The notes under the pieces: model-generated | What the model saw: the letters and a program-made list of their open reading frames with translations, nothing else | Database searches by the model: none | What the model was told of the DNA's origin: nothing | In this document: positions 55,215 to 64,000 of the stretch, one piece after another | How the letters are laid out: every line of letters begins with the position of its first letter | How positions within the stretch are numbered: position 1 is the stretch's first letter | Position numbers and translations under genes: made by a program | Assembly: GCA_949825045.1 (NCBI GenBank) | Contig: OX463815.1 | Location: forward strand, 26,403,356 to 26,467,355 | DNA from: Argyresthia goedartella | Taxonomy: Eukaryota > Arthropoda > Insecta > Lepidoptera > Argyresthiidae | Direction of reading: 5' to 3' | DNA: 64,000 bases

Positions 55215-55320
55215 GTTAACGCTTGAATCCTTCGTTACGCTCAGGATTCTAACTTAGTATCCCTCGCTACGCTCAGGATTCTATCGTAGAATCCTTCTCT
55301 TCACTCTGGATTCAATGTAC
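55215..55320. repeat. Short direct/inverted repeats GCTACGCTCAGGATTCT
   Basis: GAATCCTTCGTTACGCTCAG, ATCCCTCGCTACGCTCAGGA, GAATCCTTCTCTTCACTCTG: three units of about 45 bp, each also containing an inverted GGATTC/GAATCC. Confidence 0.7.
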
Positions 55321-55444
55321 CGCCCTCGCCGTAAATACATCATTTTGCTCCCTTGTGACACAAATAACTATTAATGTTATAACTCTGCTTATTTTTCTTG
55401 TATTTCTGTGTATGAATAATTTATAAAATTATAAGGTATAATTA

Positions 55445-56100
55445 TTTTAATCGTTTTATTATCTTCGCCCATTCACCCGCACCGAGCCTGCTTGATGAGC
55501 TATGGCTCAATCTTAAGCATAACATCACATAAGGGTCCCCGGATACAGTCACAAAACGTCGCTTCCGGCATATTTCCTGTAGTTTTCATACATTTTATAA
55601 GGACTCGCCGCACACGGTTGACGCCGGTGGCCGCCACATGCTGCAAAACGTCGCTGCTTGCTTCTTGTAGCCCGCACCAGCCACAAAATGCCGCCACACG
55701 TCACTCGCGCGATTCCCCACCTTAAGTCCATTATGATACTGCGCGCATGTTTTAAAAAAAGTAATAGCCACCGGCCACAAGTAACTGACGTTCTGACGCG
55801 AAGACTGACTGCATCGTCCTTTGTGGCCGCTTCCAGCTTCTCGTGATGGTTTTTGTGGCTATGGCCGAAAGCCCGTGTGCGGCGATGCTAAACCTAACGC
55901 CTTTTCCCATTCGGGGTGGTAGAGGCACAATGGGCCCACTTTTAGCCTGTTATTCAACACTCCATTTTATGTGACAGGGGGCTAGCTCATCGCCGCATCT
56001 ACGGAGTAACAATCAATCAATCTGACGCTTATCTATAAAAGGCCTGTGCCTCTCAGTGGGGAAATTAATGTGGGCTACATTTATTTATTTACTACCTTAT
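55445..56100 (-). repeat. Repeat, right member of inverted pair, interrupted
   Basis: 55455-55515 (ATCTTCGCCCATTCACCCGC, TGATGAGCTATGGCTCAA) and 56036-56090 (AAGGCCTGTGCCTCTCAGTG) are the two halves of the complement of 53030-53190. The 500 bp between them (55530-56030) include a possible 281-bp TIR element (55605-55885, ends TCGCCGCACACGG) and a dispersed repeat copy. Confidence 0.65.
55892..56010 (+). repeat. Dispersed lepidopteran repeat, copy
   Basis: CGCCTTTTCCCATTCGGGGT, GGTAGAGGCACAATGGGCCC, CTCCATTTTATGTGACAGGG, GGCTAGCTCATCGCCGCATC; same order as 28310. Confidence 0.75.
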
Positions 56101-57734
56101 GACTTAACGGTATATCACTAATCTCAAAATCGGTATCATGTAATGATTAAAAAAATATAAGTATATTACGTAGCAGCAGGTGAGTTTTTAGGTAAGGCGT
56201 TGAAAGCCCTACATTACCCGTATAACATTAATCTGTGCTACAGCGTAACGGTGAGTGTGTGTTTTTAGTGAATAGTATGAATATTCCCTACTTATATAAG
56301 TAGGCAAGCAAGATCGCAGTGCTACCACAAAAACTGTTACTTATATCAATTTTGTTGCCACTTCGATGTTTGTTAGCATTTATCGATGTTGTAAAAATAA
56401 AATAAAAAAAAAACTATTAACCCAAAGCTACTGAGAACTCAACAATTCATACATTTCAGGAATATCCAATATGGCTGAAAATAATGTAACTGTATGTCGT
56501 TGTATACTCCAATAAGTATACATAATTGAAAAACATTCAAACCGTCTGCATAAGCCGGATATTACCGGTATTGTAAATCATAGTTTATTGTGGTGTGTTT
56601 ATTTAGGTGGTTAACAGCTTTAATAAGTTCAGTTTAGCTAAACTTTGTTACTCGTCAATACCAGCGACTAAACTTAGCTACTACTGAGTGTAAAGATACA
56701 TTTTACAGGTTTTCGAAACAAACCTTTTTTGTTTTTTTACAAACCTTGACAAAATTCTGAAATACAGATTAACATACCAACCTTTCAGACCCCTTGTGTA
56801 GGACAAAATAAGTAATCATATTGTAATTTCATGAGCCGAGTGAGCACAATCCACAAGTAGGCCCTTTCCGCACCGGCTCGGTGCATTTTTGTTTCGGTAC
56901 CGCGTCTGCACCGAATGTGACCATATATTTTCTGTCGAGAAACATTTTCCGGCTGGCTCGGTATGTTCTCGGTACGGTATCGTTCATTCGATATTGTGAG
57001 TGTGTAAAAAAGTAAAAACTCTGTGCAGGGGAGGTATCGAACCGAAAATGTGCCGACCAGGTGAGGAAGTGGCCTTAATATGACGTTTGTAGGTAGGTAC
57101 TCCTAACAACCTACCTTACAATAATTTGCGTAGATTCAAGGCGCCCTATTTGTACTGACCTATGTATTTTGTATGGTCAATGAATGAACTCTTTCCCAAT
57201 AAAAATACATTTTAAGTACCTATACAATTTGTACGTAAATGACGTATTTCGTCATTTGAAATTGATTTCACACAATCTTTACCTAAAGTAGGTTAGTAGA
57301 TAAGCACCTTCACCTATGATGGTACCTGCGAAAGTATCTCTCAAATCACAAATGCTTGCGACTTGCACTTGATTTGAGGCTTGTGCGAGTACTAACAAGT
57401 CTTTTCGACTGTTTTCCTACACAAGTATCAAATATGGTTACTTTTAGTCAAGTTGCAAGTAGTACAAGTATGTATCGGTATGTCGATGTTGTCACGATTT
57501 ATGGTATGGCAATTTAGCCGATTGCTCTACGAATGCTTCAGGCTCTTTACACACACTTTGTACAAATTAAAATTGCCCAAGCCTGTTCACGTTACCTTAT
57601 ACCAGCGAGTGAGTACCCAAGGAGTGTTACTATTGTAACGGTCGTATCTGGCTAAGGATCTGTTCTAAATTAAGAGTCAGATAAATCACCGGGTATATTG
57701 AATTTGGAGAAGGATAGATCAGGGTCGTGAGTAC
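56101..57734. other. Unassigned 1.6-kb interval
   Basis: No gene. 56860-57060 is somewhat GC-rich, with CGGCTCGGTGCA and CGGCTGGCTCGGTA repeated in diverged form. Confidence 0.4.
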
Positions 57735-58133
57735 AGTCAAGATGTATTTCCGTGCTCGCAAAAGGTCCGGTTGCCCTGCATTTTTTATATGTTGTTAGGA
57801 CCTAAACCAATATTATAAATCCGGATTTGCAATTTACAAAGTACTCCGGAAGTGGCGCTTTACCCCAAAAAACAAACGTAGCAAATTTAGTGAACTTTAA
57901 AAGTATGACTATATCGGTCAGACTCTTCCTTCGCTAAGATATTGAGCAAAAACTGAAAAAAGTCCGAAAATTTCAAGGTTTTTTGGGGTAAAGCGCCACT
58001 TCCGGAGTACTTTGCAAATTGCAAATTGCAAATCCGGATTTTTAATTTTGGTTTAGGTCCTAACAACATATAAAAAATGCAGGACGACCGGACCTTTTGC
58101 GAGCACGGACCCCTTTTCATGTTTAACTTGACT
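57735..58133. repeat. 400-bp foldback (MITE-like)
   Basis: Arms of about 135-140 bp: 57735-57873 (AGTCAA..., CGTGCTCGCAAAAGGTCCGG, GTTGTTAGGACCTAAACCAA, GGAAGTGGCGCTTTACCCCA) and the complement at 57977-58133, a few mismatches and one small insertion (CAAATTG repeated), loop about 103 bp. Confidence 0.92.
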
Positions 58134-59885
58134 GCATTATTACACCCAGAAGTGACTCGCCGAGTGGTTTGGGTCTCCTGCGGCATCGCCAATGAATTTG
58201 GAAAGGGGCAGGCCTCAGTCTCGACTTCGGTGACTTGGTCCAAGGGCCTCGTAGTTCGTAGGTTAGCCGAGAGCTGGGCATTCAGCCCTAAGGCTTGGAA
58301 TTTTGCCACCACGGGCTTGGTAATTGGCAATCAAGGGCTTGGACCCTGGAAAGAGACAGATGTGAGAACAGAGGTTACGAAATTGCCCCAACGTGCCGAC
58401 GTTCGGCGGTCGTAGCCCAACGCGAGCCCAAGCCCGGGGAGACTCTTAGTGCAACTAGGCATCAGAAGTACGGTACTACAGCTGTTGCAGGGAAAGATAT
58501 AGAAACAGATATCGAAGTGACATACCCGTAGAATGGGGAAAACAGTATGTAGATTAGTAGATTATATAAATAATGCCAACGACTTTTAGCCCACACCTCA
58601 CATATAGATTTTCTTGCAGACTTTAAAGAAGAACGACCATGTCGTTCAGAACTCAGCTCCAGAATGAAAAGAAATCTGAGCTAAAGTTAGTTAAAATATA
58701 TACTATATATAGAAACTATATACTTTTAACATAAAAAAAATACTGTTACAGCTCAAAACAAGGTTCTACTACAATACATACTACAATATATTAACTTAAC
58801 TACGACTTAAAAATAAGCAAGACACCATATTAACGCATCGTTACACTATAATATGCCGATTTATCTGGAAATGGACAATAAAAAAACAAGGAAAAATCGG
58901 GAATAACTTTAAATCCTTCTTGGCGCTTTGTTCATCAACAGGTAATTAACTATTTACAATACTTGTTCTGCATTTTTTCAGCTTTCTAACAATGCATTTA
59001 ATTGTATGCTGGCATGAGTACTTGGCCAGCAGTAAACTTTTTTGTCGAGTATAGGCCGCCGCCGATATTCGCGCGCGCAATTCGCAAAAAAACCCGGTCG
59101 GCAGACTGGATATAAACAAGGAGGTCTTCTTCCAACATTTTGCATTACATGGAATTCCCCACAAAGTATTCGCATTATCTTTAAGTATGACGCGAATAGC
59201 AAAAATTGCGGATGAGTTTACCAAAATGAAAATAAAAACCTAGATAGGGTAGGGGGGCCAGTAGTCGGCTGTTTGAACTTGACATTTGTTGATAAATATA
59301 TTTGGTATGCATGGATTCTGGATAGGTCATCTAATTTATTTTACTTCTAAAACTAAAGTTAACCTCTGAGACATATTCAAAAGGGAAAAAAATATGTTTT
59401 CCTAAATATGTGTACTTTCGCCAGTAGTCAGCCATCAAACTCCAAAGATTAGCCATCGCACGCCTTGTACTCGGTCGCTACTTTTCTAAGTTCAAATTAA
59501 TTTAAAGGAAGAAAATATATCAACTAATTAACAATTGTGAGTCGGACTCTTGCACTCTTAAGGGTTCCGTAAAACTCAGTAATTCGCGGACGAAAAATAC
59601 AAAAATATAATGCCTCTAAACGTATGATTATTAAAAGTCCGTTTATTTTTTGGGAGACCCTTTTTCTTTATTGTATTGAATTTTCAATATCTTTGTTATA
59701 ACAACCAATATCATATACGATCTGTGAACATTTCAGGTTACCAGCTTTTACGGTTCCACAGATAAAGTCCTGTGACAGTAAGACTGACCGAAATATATAT
59801 TATTTTTTCATCAACAATGTTGTTGATCATAAATCGATTACGTTGAGATAATTTTTTTATTAATTTTTAATACTCTATAATTTCG
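58134..59885. other. Unassigned 1.75-kb interval
   Basis: 58140-58520 is GC-balanced and carries overlapping ORFs on both strands (to 147 codons on the minus strand, crossing the foldback); no family recognised. 59250-59460 repeats CCAGTAGTCGGC/CAGCC. 59535-59590 is a scrap of the 11650-type repeat. Confidence 0.4.
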
Positions 59886-59889
59886 AAAA

Positions 59890-60240
59890 GAGCAGCTAGG
59901 AGCCATGGAGTGTTTTATGTTAGGTATCCGACTCCTAGATGGAGTCTGATGCCTAGCATAAAAGGAGGACTAAGGTCCAAGATTTTGGAAACCCTATATC
60001 TAGACTCACATGTGCTTAGGCGAGGTGATAGCAGCTGGAAAAGATCCCTGACCGAGGGATTTCCGAAAGAGGGAAAGAGAAGCGTTGGTCGACTAGCAGC
60101 CGGATGGGTCGATGACAGCCATTACCGATATCGCGGGGAAAACCTGGACTCGCTTGTCACAGGACCGGATAAGTTGGCACAAAAAGAAGAAGGCTTGTAG
60201 TCAGCAGTGGGCGGGAAAAAACTGCCAATGATGATAAAAA
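59890..60240 (+). pseudogene. RTE-type LINE C-terminal fragment
   Basis: Encodes SHVLRRGDSSWKRSLTEGFP, KEGKRSVGRLAAGWVDDSH, then YRGENLDSL and a terminal EEGL. The pattern GHV.R......K..TEW.P..GKR..GRP...W.DD is the standard C-terminus of RTE-like LINE ORF2 in insects. GKRSVGRLAAGWVDD keeps it nearly intact; about 90 codons survive. Confidence 0.72.
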
Positions 60241-60292
60241 TGAAGAGCAGCTAACTAACTTAGATATTCCATTAAGATCGACTAGCTATACT

Positions 60293-60351
60293 ACTCGAGT
60301 AAACTTTGACAACTCATAAACTTGTGTGAATTAGTCAAAGTTTACTCGAGT
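60293..60351. repeat. Perfect hairpin, 18-bp arms
   Basis: ACTCGAGTAAACTTTGAC (60293-60310) and its complement (60334-60351), 23-base loop. Confidence 0.95.
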
Positions 60352-61334
60352 TGAGTGTTAACTCGCGTTCGAAATAGTCACATTTAGTATAAGAAATCAT
60401 CGTTAATCCGAGATTAGAGTTTGCTCTGCCTTCTATCTTTCGGGCTAGTTTTTCTGCGAAACCGTCTACTTTTTTCCTAACCCGACACTTTATCATTAGA
60501 AGCTTGGCTATATTTACTTTTCTCTACTCATATAAATACTAATACATTCTTATTACAATTTGATATATTTGGTCTTAAATTTCTATCTACTTGCAGTTTT
60601 TGCTTTGCAATTTATTATTTTCACTTTCCGTTAGTTCTGCCTCCAATAAACTAAGGAATTATAAATAATTTAATACTTCCTCCGTTGATTGGAGGTTCAG
60701 CAATATCGGCATCAGAGATATCCGACATTAATTGTCATAAAAAAAAAATAGTTTCTCCAAAAAGTTATTCTGCGGTGACTTTAAAAATATGTGAGAGGTA
60801 ATGAGAGAGTACAGAATAGAATACTTAAGAGCAAAGGAAGAAAATAGATGCTTTATAGCTATACTTTTACAGCTACTACTTTTCTGATATTTTTAGTGTA
60901 ATAATGACCTAAGTTTATGCTTGTAAACATTAATTCACATTTAATTGTTTCATTAAACAGTATTTTCATAAGTGCAAATGGCCGAGTACCTGTACTGGTA
61001 ATACAGTACGGGATCCCAGTAGTCGGCCAGTCGGTTTAGGAGGCTGAGTGCTGGGTTTTTCACAAAATACGACACATTGTGTTGAATTACAGATGTCTAA
61101 AACGATAAAGGTGTTGCTGGTGAGCAATTTGCCTAAAATTGAAAATTCAAATAAAATGCAGTACCCTAGCATTGGAACTCAGCTCAAAAAAAATAATTTT
61201 CAATTACATTTTCATCAATTACGATTACAGTCAATCCCCAGTCGGTAGACCCATTAAATTACATTCCCGGGCTATTGAAGTAAAGTATCAAAATGATTTA
61301 CTATTTTGAGCAGTATTGCTTGTTAGCAAAAATG
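60352..61334. other. Unassigned interval
   Basis: AT-rich; 61010-61040 repeats CCAGTAGTCGGCCAGTCGG, also seen at 59260. No gene. Confidence 0.4.
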
Positions 61335-61420
61335 GAGGGTTTGACGCAGCCGGGGATCAAACCCGGACATCTCGCATGGTGGACAAAGCCACAACCGCAG
61401 CGCCACGAGCTCGTCGTTGC
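61335..61420 (-). mobile_element. tRNA-like SINE head
   Basis: Complement of GCAGCCGGGGATCAAACCCG (B box) and GGTGGACAAAGCCACAACCG (A-box side), next to GCAGCGCCACGAGCTCGTCG. Same head as 34880-34967; body missing. Confidence 0.7.
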
Positions 61421-61799
61421 GGGTGCGGGTTGATGGAAGGCTGTGGGGCCAGAAGTGGCCAATCGGACCATCAGAAGCTTTTAAGCTACTATAAGGGTCT
61501 CCTGACATAGCTTTACAACGAGTTGGGCGGATAATGACCCATTAGATTTGTCCTCTTTCCAAGAAAGGAAGGTTTAATATATTATTATAGATTATAGAAT
61601 GTTTATAAGTGTTTTTGCTGTTTTTGTGGCTTTGATTACATACTATCTAATATGTATAATATTTTCTTCAGTCATGCTAATGGCCTGTCTGTACCTGTAG
61701 AAAAATCTGAAGCTAACTAGAATTACAATCGTATGTATGCAGAATAGCTTCAGCTTGGCCAAAGAGGAGGGTCACGAGATTATAATATTAGGCTGAGCC

Positions 61800-61960
61800 G
61801 ACATTTGCAGTTGCGGCGACGACCGGTTTAGCCTAGCCTGCCTACGAAGCTGACGGTCCTGGGTTCGAATCCCGGTAAGGGCAAATATTTGTGTGATGAG
61901 CATGAATAATTGTTTCTTAGCCTTGGATGTTTTCTAAGGGGCACTGTATACGCTGCTATA
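61800..61960 (+). mobile_element. tRNA-headed SINE, second copy of the 9446 type
   Basis: CCTGCCTACGAAGCTGACGG, CCTGGGTTCGAATCCCGGTA (B box), GGGCAAATATTTGTGTGATG; same order as 9475-9545. Confidence 0.7.
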
Positions 61961-62309
61961 ATAAAATACCAGAGTTTATATTAAACCTTTCAGAAAGCAA
62001 ATTCAAAATTCACATCAAACAGACTCTCTGTAAAAAAGTTAGTTTATTACTTAATTGAACATAATACGTGGGCTTAATATTAGTGTTTATTTTTATTTTA
62101 TTTCACAATAGTGAAAACTCTTTATTTTTTTTGTTACTCCCAGTTCTTCACTAAAGTTATATTTTCCCAAATAATTTAAAATGTCTGATAGTATATAGAC
62201 TATATTGTATTAAATATTTATCTGTACATTAAGTTCATTATTATATAACTGTTATGTATATTATATCAAAAGATGTGTTTGCTGAGAGTTTCTGATCGCA
62301 TCTTCTCTC
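61961..62309. other. Unassigned interval
   Basis: AT-rich, no feature. Confidence 0.4.
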
Positions 62310-62420
62310 CAGCCATGATAAGTACCTTCCGTTGCGGTAGTAGCTTCACTTTTGACGTCAAAAAGTAAATGTAAGTGCTTACTTTGAATAAATTAAATTT
62401 TGATTTTGATTTCGATTTTT
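62310..62420 (+). mobile_element. LINE 3' UTR scrap with TTTTGAT tail
   Basis: GTAAGTGCTTACTTTGAATA, AATTAAATTTTGATTTTGAT and TTCGATTTTT form a LINE-type 3' end; no coding part. Confidence 0.5.
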
Positions 62421-62944
62421 ATGTATTCATATAAGTATTTATCTATATCAAATATATCGTCGTATTTCCATAACACAAAGCCGTATTGAGGTTACTATGG
62501 GCCTATTTCGATTTAAAGATTGTCCTCTTGTATTTATTTATATTATTATTTATTATTATTTATTTACCTTATGATTAGCAACTGATAAATAGTCCTGTTT
62601 AAGAAGACATTAAACCTCTACACCTTCTGTCTTAACCAATGTGCTACCGCCTTTTCCTGCGAAAGAAGAACTTCAGAAGTCCTCTGAAAGTTGCAGTTTA
62701 CTAATCAAAGCTGTTATAGCTTAGTAACTGCTTTTATTGTACTGATGATCCATCGACACAAAAAGATAAGATGTGTCACACGCACGTTGACAAAATGATA
62801 ACCAAGATTGGACACACAGATCTACGTGACCCTCGGAGGCCTAAGATAATTTGTTATTGCTTCCTCAGGTCCGATTAGGCATTTTATCGGTTTATCAATT
62901 AATCAGACCCACCTGGAGTTAATAATCAACCGCCATTACAGAAG
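62421..62944. other. Unassigned, possible upstream region
   Basis: 62530-62570 is a TTAT/ATT microsatellite-like stretch. No TATA box was identified upstream of the candidate exon at 62945. Confidence 0.4.
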
Positions 62945-63157
62945 TGTGAGTGTGATAAAAGCGCGGTTGAGCTGCGCGCGCCGCCAGTACACGACATACA
63001 TACAGACAGCGCAGCCGCTCAATACAGAGCGCACGCGACGGAAAATCGACGCACGCGCGTCCCATGCGCACCGGAAAACTCACGAGTTCATGCCGAGTGA
63101 TATTGTGCAAATTGAATCGGAAGCGCGGAGCACACAGCGGCTGACGCTACGTTTCAG
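62945..63157 (+). other. Candidate first exon of a host gene
   Basis: A CpG-rich stretch (GCGCGGTTGAGCTGCGCGCG; GCGCACGCGACGG; CGACGCACGCGCGTCCCATG) in an AT-rich landscape, ending GTTTCAG followed by GTAAGACTT at 63158, a consensus splice donor. An ATG at 63090 opens 22 codons up to the donor (MPSDIVQIESEARSTQRLTL then RF), phase 2. A competing upstream ATG at 63064 opens a 26-codon frame (MRTGKLTSS...) that stops before the donor, so the segment could also be wholly 5' UTR. No next exon lies in the window. Product unknown. Confidence 0.35.
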
Positions 63158-64000
63158 GTAAGACTTTTCGTCTGTGTGGTCTGTGGTGAATCATGTGATG
63201 GTGTTAGCATAGTTGCAGCACTGTGTATATATATGTAACTGCAGTCACACGACACCGCACAAACTAATAAAACTAAGGATCACGTTGTTTCACACATTTA
63301 GAAGGAAATTAAAATGTAATGTAACCTGCAAGTTTTATAAACGTGCTAATTAGCACCACACATAGGGTGCAAAAAGAAAATACCTATGTATTTGTCGCAT
63401 CGCTTAGTATTGCATTGCAAAACTCTTAGATCATGTTAATGAGCAAGCCATGGGAACTAGCAATTAAACACGATTGTTATTTTAGCAATCTTAGATTGCA
63501 TCGACCAAGTTATTTTTCAACAGGAAATACAACTATTATTATAATGTAAGTCCAAGAGGAACGTTGTTGTGTGTTTCTTACGACCTGAAAGAAATAGGTA
63601 CCTAATCAAAATTTTGGTCACGACGGAAATCTTTAAAAAAATATAAATATTTAAGAAAACAAGTAAAACTCATTTAAGAAAAAAATACGTAGCTAAACAT
63701 ATGAATTAAACATGATTCCATTTTCCCTGTCGCAGACAGAGCACTAGTGATCAGCTAAGAGCAACAGTAGCCGAAGGTCATGTTTTTGAGGCGATGCTCA
63801 AGCTGCTCAATCTATTAAATTAAATACATTAAATGTAAATGGAAATAAAGTTTTTCATAGCTATATATATAGTTTTGTTGTTCGTTTTGAAGTTGAAGTT
63901 GAAGAAAACTCGCGAAAATTCGGGAAATCTCGAAATATTAATTAATATTTTAAGAGTAATATTAAATGACGAGAATTTGTATAATCACATCCTAAAAATA
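63158..64000. other. Unassigned, possible first intron
   Basis: If the donor at 63157/63158 is real this is the start of a long intron. AT-rich, no coding signal, no acceptor supported by an ORF. Confidence 0.3.

Larger units (their letters stand above)
54561..55444. other. Unassigned interval with small hairpins
   Basis: AT-rich; holds the hairpins at 54746-54794 and 55152-55181 and the GGATTCT repeats at 55215-55320. Confidence 0.5.

Noticed and set aside
55605..55885. 281-bp TIR element (ends TCGCCGCACACGG)
   Set aside because: Only 13 bp of inverted ends and no matching target duplication; mentioned within a neighbouring entry but not called separately.
57887..58330. 147-codon minus-strand ORF
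   Set aside because: It runs through the arm and loop of a foldback repeat and has no recognisable domain, so probably chance.

Overview
The window looks like intergenic or intronic DNA from a lepidopteran insect (moth or butterfly). It is AT-rich, with eukaryotic codon-poor sequence, no operons and no bacterial signals. It carries several dispersed repeats that I recognise from moth and butterfly genomes: the TCACGCCTTTTCCCATA / GGGGTGGCAGAGGCACAA repeat, the AAGTGCGAGTCGGACT-type repeat ending in GGTACGGAACCCTAAAAA, and tRNA-headed SINEs. LINE tails of TTTGA or ATT type, and scattered GGTAGGTA strings, agree. The lineage is inference; no mitochondrial or rRNA marker is present.

No complete host gene could be recognised. 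The only host-gene candidate is a CpG-rich stretch at about 62945-63157 ending in a consensus splice donor. The rest is a dense graveyard of nested transposable elements.

Layout. 0-2.4 kb: minus-strand relic of a CR1/Jockey-type LINE ('family B'), running off the left edge. 2.5-4.8 kb: a full mariner with both TIRs and TA duplications, split by a 1009-bp non-autonomous DNA element. 5.3-7.0 kb: a broken IS630/Tc1-like transposase with an intron-like interruption. 7.6-7.9 kb: a perfect 125-bp tandem duplication carrying a TATA/initiator promoter. 9.4-12.3 kb: a SINE and large palindromes. 13.2-17.5 kb: a degenerate coding region, two related piggyBac-like MITEs, a gypsy-type gag relic, a TAA-flanked MITE and two LINE fragments packed side by side. 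19.2-24.2 kb: a 725-bp TIR element, a foldback element made of inverted ~18-bp tandem repeats with a SINE inside, and a LINE-B relic. 25.0-25.7 kb: a Tc1/mariner relic. 27.2-28.9 kb: GCCCGTGGGG palindrome clusters. 29.8-31.8 kb: an old LINE with a younger LINE fragment inserted in it (12-bp target duplication). 33.0-37.3 kb: two inverted arms 4 kb apart made of GTAACANTGTTAC palindromes, enclosing a SINE, a LINE tail and a piggyBac transposase scrap. 38.5-39.8 kb: LINE-B. 41.0-45.5 kb: the best preserved element, an almost full-length LINE ('family A') with an open 939-codon ORF2. 45.5-46.7 kb: a second, degenerate mariner abutting it. 47-52.6 kb: LTR-like repeats, a 58-bp minisatellite, (AC)37 and a Tc1-type MITE. 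53-56 kb: an IS630/Tc1-like transposase relic between inverted repeats. 57.7-58.1 kb: a 400-bp foldback. 59.9-62.4 kb: LINE tails and SINE pieces. 62.9 kb to the end: the candidate first exon and possible intron.

The genes do not form a working system. They are parasitic elements that have inserted into one another, and the nesting order can be read from target-site duplications. The LINE-A copy is the most recent large insertion: a 5'-truncated sister at 35.1 kb differs at only 2 of about 210 positions.
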